The notes beneath the pieces were generated by a model. The model saw only the letters and a program-made list of their open reading frames with translations. It searched no databases and had not been told where the DNA came from. From KBS50 sp042434095 (GTDB lineage: Bacteria > Actinomycetota > Actinomycetes > Mycobacteriales > Micromonosporaceae): a DNA stretch of 64,000 bases. The translations under genes were made by a program, and so were the position numbers. This document shows positions 8,261-15,505 of this stretch, piece by piece. The stretch lies in assembly GCF_042434095.1 (NCBI RefSeq), contig NZ_JBHLUE010000009.1:1-64000 (forward strand), in the 5' to 3' direction. How positions within the stretch are numbered: the stretch's first letter is position 1; each line of letters opens with the position of its first letter.

Positions 8261-10570
8261 ATGACCAGCGTGCAGCGGATCCGGCCGGCCGGCGACGTAC
8301 CGTCGGCGCGGCCGCGGCGGGCGGCGGCGCTGGACCGGTGGGGTCGCTGGGCCGCGCGGCGCCCGGCGGCGGTGCTGGCCGGCTGGGTGGGGCTGCTGGT
8401 GCTCGCGGCGCTGTGCGCCGGCTCGTTCACCTCGCGGCTGAGCGCCCAGACCAACGAGGTGCGGGGCGCGGAGTCCGGCACGGCCGCGCGGATGATCGAG
8501 CAGGCGTTCCCGGACGCGCCCGCCGAGACCGACTTCGCGGTGCTGCACTCGGACTCGCTGGTGGCGACCGACGCGGCCTTCCGGGCCCGGGTCGCGGCCC
8601 TGGTCGACCGGTACCGCGCCGCCCCCGGGGTGCGCCGGGTGACCGATCCGTACGACGAGCCCGGCACACTGGTGGCCGCGGACGGGCACACCGCGCTGGT
8701 GCCGATCGGCGTGGACGGCGACGACCGGCGGCTGCGGGAGCTGGCCGAACCGCTCCAGGGCGTCGCCGCGAGCCTGAGCACCGACGCCGTCCCGGTCCGG
8801 CTCACCGGCTATTCGCCGCTGGCGGCGGCCACGGTCCGGCAGGCCGACCGCGACCTGGGCCGGGCCGAGCGGATCGGGCTGCCGGCCGCGGCCCTGGTCC
8901 TGCTGATCGCCTTCGGCTCGGCGGTGGCCGCGGCCATCCCGCTCACCCTGGGCGTCGCCGCCATCCTGACCTCGTTCGGCCTGCTGGGCCTGCTGTCGTA
9001 CGCGCTGCCGTTCAGCACCATCGCCCGGTCCTCGGTGACGATGCTGGCGATCGCCCTGGGCATCGACTACTCGCTGTTCATCGTCACCCGCTTCCGGGAG
9101 GAGATCGCGGGTGTGGCGCCGGCCGACCGGGCGGGTCGCGCGGCCGCCGTCGGGCGCGCCCTCGGCACCGCGGGGCGCGCGGTGCTGTTTTCCGGGGGCA
9201 CGGTGGTGATCTCCCTGGCCGGCCTGTTCCTGGTACGCGACCAGAGCGTGCGCACGATGGCGTTGGCCATGATGGTTGCGGTGCTGGCGCTGCTGGCCCT
9301 GGCGCTGAGCCTGCTGCCGGCGGTGCTGGGGCTGCTCGGGTCCCGGGTCGACCGGCTGGCCCTGCCGTGGGCCCGACGGTCACTGCGGCATCCCGACCCC
9401 GACCGGTCCGGCTGGGCGCGCCTGGCCACCCTGGTCATGCGGCGGCCGGTGCTGGTGGCCGTGGGCGCCGCCGCGCTGCTCGGCGCGCTCGCCGCCCCGG
9501 CGTTGGGCCTGCGGTACGGGGTGGACAACGGCGCCGGCACGGTGGCCGACACCCCGGCGGGGCGGGGCTACACCGTGGTCTCGGATTCCTTCGCGCCGGG
9601 GCTGGTGGCGCCGATCAGCGTGGTCGTCCGGGGCGAGCGGGCGCTCACCGACGCCCAACTCGAGGCGCTGGCCGGCTTCACCGACCGGACGGCGGCGGAC
9701 GGGCGGGTCGCCGCCGCCGTGTCCGTGACCTCGGTCCTGGACCGGCGCACCGGCCGGCACGGCGCGGGCGAGCTGGCGACCGCCCGCGCCGTGGCCCCGG
9801 CGACGATCTCGGCCCTGGTGGACGCCGCCGGCCGCACCACCGTGGTCACCGTCTGGCCGCGGTACGCCGCCGACGCGGAGCCGACCCAGGCGCTGGTGGC
9901 GAGCGTGCGGTCGAGCGCGTCGACCGACCTGGCCGGCGCGGGACTGCGGACCGCGGTGGGCGGCGGGCCGGCGCAGCTCGCCGAGATCACCGCCGAGAAC
10001 TCCCGGGCCACCCCGCGCGTCATCGCGGCCGTGCTCGGGGCGTCCTGGCTGCTGCTGCTGTTTGTCTTCCGGTCGGTGCTGCTGCCGGTGAAGGCCATCG
10101 GCATGAACCTGCTGTCGGTGGGCGCCGCATTCGGCCTCGTCGTGCTGGTCTTCCAGCACGGGTACGGCGCCGGCCTGCTCGGGGTGGGGCGGACCGGCTT
10201 CATCCAGATCATGCTGCCGCTGCTGGTGTTCGCCGTGTCGTTCGGCCTGTCGATGGACTACGAGGTCTTCATGCTGTCGCGGATGCGGGAGGAGTGGGAG
10301 CGTACCGGCGACAACGCGGCCGCGGTGCGCGGCGGCATCACCCACACGGCCCGGGTGATCAGCTCCGCGGCCGCCATCATGGCGGTGGTCTTCGGCGCCT
10401 TCGCCCTCACCCGGATGGTGGAGGGCAAGCAGCTGGGCTTCATGCTCGCGGCCGCCGTGCTGATCGACGCCACCGTGGTGCGCTTGCTGCTGGTGCCGGC
10501 GCTGATGCGGCTGATGGGCCGGTGGAACTGGTGGCTGCCGGGCCGCGCCGACGCCCGACGCGCGGGTTGA
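8261..10570 (+). CDS. MMPL-family (RND superfamily) transporter
   Basis: A 769-residue membrane transporter with internal duplication. Each half has one helix, a large extracytoplasmic loop and a bundle of five helices. The helix-bundle signatures are DYSLFIVTRFREE in the first half and DYEVFMLSRMREE in the second, containing the Asp-Tyr pair that relays protons in MmpL proteins. Members export lipids or lipopeptides, or small molecules, using the proton gradient. The -10-like TACGCT at 8217-8222 implies a leader of about 30 nt. No partner gene or regulator is adjacent, so the substrate is open. Confidence 0.92.
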   Translation: MTSVQRIRPAGDVPSARPRRAAALDRWGRWAARRPAAVLAGWVGLLVLAALCAGSFTSRLSAQTNEVRGAESGTAARMIEQAFPDAPAETDFAVLHSDSLVATDAAFRARVAALVDRYRAAPGVRRVTDPYDEPGTLVAADGHTALVPIGVDGDDRRLRELAEPLQGVAASLSTDAVPVRLTGYSPLAAATVRQADRDLGRAERIGLPAAALVLLIAFGSAVAAAIPLTLGVAAILTSFGLLGLLSYALPFSTIARSSVTMLAIALGIDYSLFIVTRFREEIAGVAPADRAGRAAAVGRALGTAGRAVLFSGGTVVISLAGLFLVRDQSVRTMALAMMVAVLALLALALSLLPAVLGLLGSRVDRLALPWARRSLRHPDPDRSGWARLATLVMRRPVLVAVGAAALLGALAAPALGLRYGVDNGAGTVADTPAGRGYTVVSDSFAPGLVAPISVVVRGERALTDAQLEALAGFTDRTAADGRVAAAVSVTSVLDRRTGRHGAGELATARAVAPATISALVDAAGRTTVVTVWPRYAADAEPTQALVASVRSSASTDLAGAGLRTAVGGGPAQLAEITAENSRATPRVIAAVLGASWLLLLFVFRSVLLPVKAIGMNLLSVGAAFGLVVLVFQHGYGAGLLGVGRTGFIQIMLPLLVFAVSFGLSMDYEVFMLSRMREEWERTGDNAAAVRGGITHTARVISSAAAIMAVVFGAFALTRMVEGKQLGFMLAAAVLIDATVVRLLLVPALMRLMGRWNWWLPGRADARRAG

Positions 10571-10603
10571 CGCCCGTTGCGGGCCGCGGCCGGTCGGCCG
10601 AGC

Positions 10604-10697
10604 GGGCCGCGGTCGGCTTTGCGGCGCGGGGCCGCGGTCGGCTTTGGGCGCGGGGCCGCGCTCGGCTTTGGCCGCGCGGGGGGCCGCGGTCGGCTGG
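10604..10697. repeat. Degenerate 24-28-bp repeat, four copies
   Basis: The core GGGCCGCGGTCGGCTTTG recurs at 10604, 10629, 10653 (one change) and 10681 (truncated). The array fills the gap between the tail-to-tail MMPL and phosphotransferase genes. It resembles other G+C-rich intergenic arrays in this window in placement, but not in sequence. Confidence 0.85.
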
Positions 10698-10737
10698 CGG
10701 GTGAGGCCGCGCCCGGCCCCGCCCCGGCGCGGCCCGG

Positions 10738-11706
10738 TCAGCGGCGCCGGCGCAGCCAGTCCAGGGAGGACCGGCCCAGGGCCGTGGCCATGCCGACCAG
10801 GTTGGGGTCGGCGCCCGTGCCGGCCATCGAGGCCAGCCGGAGCAGGAAGCCCGAGTGCACCGCCAGGAACGCGTCGATGGCGTCCGAGTCGAGGTCCCGG
10901 GTCAGCGGGTGCCGGTCGGCGAGCGGTTGCGGGTCGATCCCGGCCAGGGTGGCGGTGGACAGCAGCGTGAGAACGTCGCAGTGCGCGGCGCCGACCCAGG
11001 CGTGCGGCCAGTCCACCACCCGTACGCCGGCGGGGGACAGCAGCACGTTGAACGGGTAGAGGTCGCCGTGCAGCAGCGTGTCGCCGGCCAGCAGTGGCCC
11101 GGCGCCGGTTTCCAGCTCGACGAGCTCGTCGAGATGCGTGGCCGCCCAGGGAGAGAGGGTCGACAGCCGGTCCCCGGCGCCCTCGGCGGCAAGCGCCTGC
11201 CAACCGCCGAGGCGCGGCCGACCCAGCAGCGCCGGGTCGACCGGCGCCGGGGTGAGGATCCGGGCCAGCTCGTCGGCGGCCCCCAGGACCTGCTCCAGCT
11301 CGTCGAGCCGCCAGGGCTGCGCCGGCAGCCGACCGTCGATCTCCTCGAACATCAGCGCGACCCAGGTGCCGTCGTCGTACGCGTCGAGCAGTCGGGGCAC
11401 CGGCGCCGCCGCCGGGAGCTGCCCGGAGACGGCGATCTCCCGGCGGTGGAAGCGCGCCACACCGGGCGCCGCCAGCGCGTTGACGGCCTTGACGAAGACG
11501 CCCCGGTCGTCGGCCAACCGGGCTCGGACGGCCACCCCCTCGGAGAAGCCGCCGGGCTGGCCGGTGGCGTCGACGACCCGGCTGCCGAGCCGGCGTTCGA
11601 GGTTGACCACCAGCTCGGCGGGCAGGTCGGCCCAGCCGAGCCGGCCGCTGCCGGTCATGCTCGCGGCGGACGGTTGGCGGTGCCGGCCGGCCTGTCCGGT
11701 CGTCAT
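10738..11706 (-). CDS. Phosphotransferase of the APH family
   Basis: A 322-residue kinase-fold phosphotransferase related to aminoglycoside and choline kinases. The catalytic Brenner motif is LLHGDLYPFNVLL, and the metal-binding DxD/E-type motif appears as VVDWPHAWVG. The VFVKAVNA segment supplies the ATP-binding Lys. The real substrate may be an antibiotic, a sugar or a small alcohol. The ATG at 11706 has GAGGGA about 6 nt upstream. A -10-like TAGCGT on the minus strand lies at 11830-11835, giving a leader of about 115 nt. Confidence 0.88.
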   Translation of the reverse strand: MTTGQAGRHRQPSAASMTGSGRLGWADLPAELVVNLERRLGSRVVDATGQPGGFSEGVAVRARLADDRGVFVKAVNALAAPGVARFHRREIAVSGQLPAAAPVPRLLDAYDDGTWVALMFEEIDGRLPAQPWRLDELEQVLGAADELARILTPAPVDPALLGRPRLGGWQALAAEGAGDRLSTLSPWAATHLDELVELETGAGPLLAGDTLLHGDLYPFNVLLSPAGVRVVDWPHAWVGAAHCDVLTLLSTATLAGIDPQPLADRHPLTRDLDSDAIDAFLAVHSGFLLRLASMAGTGADPNLVGMATALGRSSLDWLRRRR

Positions 11707-12088
11707 GTCGGTCCCTCGTTTCTCCGGCGGGAGCGGTGGCCCCGCGGCGGCCCCTGCGGGATGGTCGCCGGCGGCCCACGTCCGGGCCGGTCGCCGGTGC
11801 CGATGCCGCCGCCGGCAGGGCAGACCGCCACGCTAACGTCCTCGCCGATGCGCCGCCGCCGCGGGCGGCGCAACGTTGGCCCGGTCACGTTCCGGCCGTC
11901 GCGGCGGCCCTGTCCCGCCGCCGTGCCGCCCATTCCGTCGCCGGGGGCGCTGACCGCCGAACCGGCCCGCCGCCCGCAGATGCGGCCCGCCCGCCCGCCG
12001 GTGCGGCAAGCCGCCCGCCGGTGCGGCGCCGGAGGACAGCGCCGGAAAGCGGTTGACACCGAATCCGTCCGTCGGGTCGGCTGTGGCC
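11707..12088. other. 382-bp divergent intergenic region
   Basis: Lies between the divergent phosphotransferase and GNAT genes. Open frames here are Arg/Pro-rich and lack ribosome sites, so I call none. It holds an 8-bp hairpin (11850-11857 with 11864-11871, GCGCCGCC arms) and a duplicated GCCCGCCGGTGCGGC just before 12030. The probable promoters of both genes are also here: TAGCGT minus at 11830-11835, and TTGACA plus at 12053-12058. Confidence 0.65.
12053..12082 (+). promoter_or_regulatory. Promoter of the GNAT gene (leaderless)
   Basis: TTGACA at 12053-12058 is followed after 18 nt by TCGGCT at 12077-12082. The start codon GTG at 12089 is 6 nt further, exactly where transcription should begin. 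An upstream TTG start would fall inside the -35 box and is therefore rejected. Confidence 0.6.
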
Positions 12089-12532
12089 GTGTCCGAGCTG
12101 CGCATCGCCCCGGTGGACGGGGACGCCATGATGAACGACTGGCGACACGTCCACAACACGATCATCCCGACCGCTCCACTCTCGCCCGACGATGTTCGCG
12201 AGCGGGTGGGGCGGTACCGGCTCGATGTGGCATACCTGGACGACGCGGCCGTGGGCTGCGCGACCGTGCGGCCGCCGACGGACGAGGAGCCGGCGGTCAC
12301 GGTGATCGCCCGGATCCTGCCGGCGTACCGGCGGCGGGGGTTCGGCCGCACGCTCTACGAGCATGGCCTGGCGCTGGCGCGGGAGCTGGCCGCCGACGCC
12401 CCGGTCGAGACGGTGGTGCTGGCCAGCAACGAGGACGGGCTGCGGTTCGCGCTGGCCCGCGGCTTTGTGGAGATCGACCGGTACGTGCTGCCCGGCGACA
12501 CGATCCCGTTCGTCACGCTGCGGCTGGGGTGA
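12089..12532 (+). CDS. GNAT N-acetyltransferase
   Basis: A 147-residue single-domain acetyltransferase. The acetyl-CoA pyrophosphate loop is ARILPAYRRRGFGRTLYEHG, with the R-R-x-G-x-G core, and ASNEDGLRFALARGFVEIDR is the usual C-terminal signature. Translation is taken to begin at GTG 12089 (VSELRIAP) from the promoter position. The substrate is unknown. It is the only gene of its transcription unit that I can define. Confidence 0.85.
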   Translation: MSELRIAPVDGDAMMNDWRHVHNTIIPTAPLSPDDVRERVGRYRLDVAYLDDAAVGCATVRPPTDEEPAVTVIARILPAYRRRGFGRTLYEHGLALARELAADAPVETVVLASNEDGLRFALARGFVEIDRYVLPGDTIPFVTLRLG

Positions 12533-12600
12533 GCCCGCCGCGCGGCTGCGGGCCGCGCGGTGCGGCCGCGGCGTGGCCCACGGCCGACACGGTGCGGTTC

Positions 12601-12662
12601 GGCGCGGCCGGCGGTCGGCACGGTGAGGTTGGGCGCGGCCGGCGGTCGGCACGGTGAGGTTG
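12601..12662. repeat. 31-bp tandem repeat, two copies
   Basis: Units at 12601-12631 and 12632-12662 are identical, with core GGTCGGCACGGTGAGGTTG. A partial third copy follows. It sits between the GNAT gene and the zinc-ribbon gene, with no coding potential visible. Confidence 0.88.
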
Positions 12663-12772
12663 GGCGCGGTTCGGCGTGGCCAGGGCCACGGCGCGGCCGG
12701 CGGCCGGCACGGCGCTGAGCCGGCGGTCAGCTTCCGGGTTTGGCGACGGGGGGCCGGGGAACGCGGGCCGGC

Positions 12773-13054
12773 ATGATTGCGGATCCCGGACTGGAGGCGC
12801 GCCGGACCCTCGAACGGGCCCGGGAGCTCATCATGGAGACGCACGAGATCGCGGTGCGGTACGGGGATGAGCGGTTGCACCAGATAGCCGACCAGATGAG
12901 CGAGCTGGCCATGCGGCTCGGCCACGACGCGGGGCCGGTCGAGGAATGGCGCCCGTGCCCGGTCTGCGGCGCCGAACCGGAACAGCACTGCCGGTTCGTC
13001 CCGGGCTGCCGCATGGTCGACGGTACGCACCCGGAGCGGCGCAAACTCTGCTAG
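12773..13054 (+). CDS. Small zinc-ribbon-like protein, 93 aa
   Basis: A helical N-terminal half (LEARRTLERARELIMETHEI) precedes a Cys-rich end reading CPVCGAEPEQHCRFVPGC. This is the CPxCGAxPxxxC pattern seen in many small actinobacterial zinc-finger proteins, followed by THPERRK. It probably binds one zinc ion and may bind nucleic acid or protein. The ATG at 12773 is preceded by a GGGG-rich stretch. The 131-bp gap before the ABC operon contains that operon's promoter, so the genes are likely separate units. Confidence 0.7.
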   Translation: MIADPGLEARRTLERARELIMETHEIAVRYGDERLHQIADQMSELAMRLGHDAGPVEEWRPCPVCGAEPEQHCRFVPGCRMVDGTHPERRKLC

Positions 13055-13129
13055 CCGGCCCCGCCGGGCACCTCGAGGCGTACGTGAATGTCTGTCGTCT
13101 GGAGTTCATGAGGGTTCAACCAACCGTCC

Positions 13130-13158
13130 CTGACCACGTCGGATGCCGTCCCTAGGTT
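13130..13158 (+). promoter_or_regulatory. Promoter of the ABC/phosphoesterase operon
   Basis: CTGACC at 13130-13135 and TAGGTT at 13153-13158 are separated by 17 nt, a near-consensus vegetative promoter. Transcription should begin near 13165, about 20 nt before the ATPase start at 13185. Confidence 0.6.
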
Positions 13159-13184
13159 CGTGCGGAGTCACGAAAAGGGGACGC

Positions 13185-14126
13185 ATGAGCAGAGTGGCCG
13201 CAGTTCGGGCCCGCGGGATCACCAGGTCCTTCGGCGACGTGGTCGCGCTCGACGGCGTCGACCTGGATGTGGCGCCCGGGCAGATCCACGGCCTGGTCGG
13301 ACCGAACGGCGCCGGCAAGACGACGCTGCTGGGTCTGCTGCTGGGCCTGGCGGTGGCCGACGGCGGTCGCCTCGAGATCCTCGGCCGGCCGGTGGGCCGG
13401 GCGCTCGCGGCCCCCGCCGGGGTGGCCGGCTTCGTGGACGGTCCCGGCCTCTACCCCTCGCTCACCGCCCGGCAGAACCTCGCGGCCCTGGCCGCCCTGC
13501 GCGGCCAGGGCGCGCGGAGCGCCGGCATCGACGACGCGCTCGACCAGGTCGGGCTCACCGACGTGGCCGACGACCGGGTGCATGGCTTCTCCCTGGGCAT
13601 GCGGCAACGGCTCGGGCTCGGCGCGGCTCTGCTCGGCCGGCCCCGGCTGCTCGTGCTCGACGAGCCGGCCAACGGCCTCGACCCGGCCGGCAAGCGGCAC
13701 GTGCACGGCGTCCTCACCCGACTTGCGGCGGCCGGGACCAGCGTCGTGCTCTCCAGTCATCGGATGGACGACCTCGAGGCGCTGTGTTCCGAGGCCACGA
13801 TCCTGGCCACCGGCCGGGTCGTCTTCTCCGGCCCGCTGCGCAAGCTCGCGGCCGAGAACCGCGAACTCGACTACCGGCTGGTCACCTCCGATCATCGCGC
13901 CGCGCGGACCCTGGCCGCCGAGACGGCCGGGGTCGCGGTGCTGGACGAGGGCGGCATCCGGTACGGCGCCGAGGTGCTCGCCGTACGCGCTCGGGTGCCG
14001 GCCCTGGACGACCTGGTGGCGCGGCTGGTGCACGCCGGCGTGGCCGTGCGGGAACTGGCGCCGGTGGTGTCGCCGATGGAGTCCGCGTTCCTCGCCCTCA
14101 CCGAGCAGCAGGAGGCCGGTCGATGA
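13185..14126 (+). CDS. ABC transporter ATP-binding protein
   Basis: A 313-residue nucleotide-binding subunit. Walker A is GPNGAGKTT, the signature is HGFSLGMRQRLGLG, and Walker B is LLVLDEPANGLDP with the switch His in SSHRMDDL. The C-terminal extension after the NBD resembles the CcmA/DrrA type that pairs with ABC-2 permeases. The ATG at 13185 follows AAAAGGGG. The stop overlaps the next start by 4 nt (ATGA). It energises the permease at 14123, and the third gene of the operon suggests that the system supports an exported enzyme or its substrate. Confidence 0.93.
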   Translation: MSRVAAVRARGITRSFGDVVALDGVDLDVAPGQIHGLVGPNGAGKTTLLGLLLGLAVADGGRLEILGRPVGRALAAPAGVAGFVDGPGLYPSLTARQNLAALAALRGQGARSAGIDDALDQVGLTDVADDRVHGFSLGMRQRLGLGAALLGRPRLLVLDEPANGLDPAGKRHVHGVLTRLAAAGTSVVLSSHRMDDLEALCSEATILATGRVVFSGPLRKLAAENRELDYRLVTSDHRAARTLAAETAGVAVLDEGGIRYGAEVLAVRARVPALDDLVARLVHAGVAVRELAPVVSPMESAFLALTEQQEAGR

Positions 14127-15505
14127 CGGTGACGGTCGGGACCTCCACGGTGGATCCCCGTACCGGCGGTGACGGCCCGGTGCCGGTGGTCCGCGGCTAC
14201 CGCTTCGAGATGGTCAAGCTGTTCGCCCAGTGGCGGATCAGGCTGCTGCTGTTGGCCTGCTGGATCGCGCCGGCCGGATTTGTGGCCGGGGTGAGCGGGC
14301 AGAGCACGCTGCCGGTCGACACCCTCTTCGGCCGCTGGATGCACGCCACCGGATGGGCCGGACCACTGGTCATGCTCGGCTTCGCCGGCACCTGGGCGCT
14401 GCCGCTGCTGACCTCGCTGGTCGCCGGGGACGTGTTCGCCGTCGAGGACCGGCTCGGCACCTGGCGGCACCTGCTGGTCGCGGTGCGGTCGCCGCGTCGG
14501 ATCTTCGCGGCCAAGACGCTGGCGAGCGTGAGCGTGGTCCTGCTGTTGGTGGCCGGGCTGGCCGTTTCCAGCGCGGTCGGCGGGGTGCTGGCGGTCGGCA
14601 ACCGGCCGCTGGTCGGTCTCGACGGCCACCTCCTGACGCCCGGGGACGCCGCCGGGCGGGTGCTGCTCGCCTGGGTGTGCGTGCTCGCCCCGACCCTGGC
14701 GCTGGCGGGGATCGGTCTGCTCGGCTCCGTGGCGCTGGGCCGCTCCCCGGTCGGCCTGCTGCTGCCGGCGCTGGTGGCGCTCGCGATGCAGCTGGCCCAG
14801 CTGCTGCCGCTGCCGGTGGCCGCGCGCCTCGCGCTGCCCGGTTACGCCTTCATCGCCTGGAACGGTCTGTTCACCGCCCCGACGCAGCTGCGGCCGCTGC
14901 TGATCGGCGTGCTGGTCAGCCTGGCCTGGGCGGTGACCGCGACGGCGCTGGCCTATCGGCTCTTCCTGCGGCGGGACTTCACCGGCTCCGGCCAGGACGG
15001 GATCGGCCGGCGGGGGCTCACGCTCGGCGTGCTCCCGCTGGCCGGGCTGGCCGCCGTGACGGTGGTGGCGTTGACCGCGTTGACCGGCGCCACCGGCTCG
15101 GGGATCGAGCAGGACCGGGTGCAGCGCTCGGTGGCCACCGCGTTCGCCCACCTCTACCGCGTACAAACCCGGGAGCTCAACCGGCCCGATGTCACCGAGG
15201 CGCAGCTGCGCACCACCGCGGCCTGCACCAAGGGCGCCGGCAGCCGCGCCGCCGAGGGGCCGGGCAACGACTGGCGCTGCGTCGTCTCGTGGCGCCTTCC
15301 CGGCGTCGAGGCGACCGGGACGGCCATCTACCAGCTCGACGTCGCCGCGGACGGCCGGTACATGGCCGACGGCGACGGACCGAAGGAGGTGAACGGCTAC
15401 TTCCTGGTGCGGACTCCCGCCGGGGACGCGCCAAACCCGCTGTGGCAGTTCGACGGCAACGTGGAGCTGCTGCCCACCTGTGAAGGGAAAGATCAATGCA
15501 GGTAG
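14123..15505 (+). CDS. ABC transporter permease with extracytoplasmic C-terminal domain
   Basis: A 460-residue membrane protein. About eight hydrophobic helices span residues 35-330, starting with LLLLACWIAPAGFVAGV. They are followed by a soluble domain of about 115 residues (GATGSGIEQDRVQRSVA to the end), which should face outside. That domain has three Cys residues (TAACTKG, WRCVVSW, TCEGKDQC has two more), suggesting disulfides. The start is coupled to the ATPase stop. The gene end overlaps the phosphoesterase gene by 10 nt. The C-terminal domain is unusual for an ABC-2 permease. Confidence 0.85.
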   Translation: MTVTVGTSTVDPRTGGDGPVPVVRGYRFEMVKLFAQWRIRLLLLACWIAPAGFVAGVSGQSTLPVDTLFGRWMHATGWAGPLVMLGFAGTWALPLLTSLVAGDVFAVEDRLGTWRHLLVAVRSPRRIFAAKTLASVSVVLLLVAGLAVSSAVGGVLAVGNRPLVGLDGHLLTPGDAAGRVLLAWVCVLAPTLALAGIGLLGSVALGRSPVGLLLPALVALAMQLAQLLPLPVAARLALPGYAFIAWNGLFTAPTQLRPLLIGVLVSLAWAVTATALAYRLFLRRDFTGSGQDGIGRRGLTLGVLPLAGLAAVTVVALTALTGATGSGIEQDRVQRSVATAFAHLYRVQTRELNRPDVTEAQLRTTAACTKGAGSRAAEGPGNDWRCVVSWRLPGVEATGTAIYQLDVAADGRYMADGDGPKEVNGYFLVRTPAGDAPNPLWQFDGNVELLPTCEGKDQCR

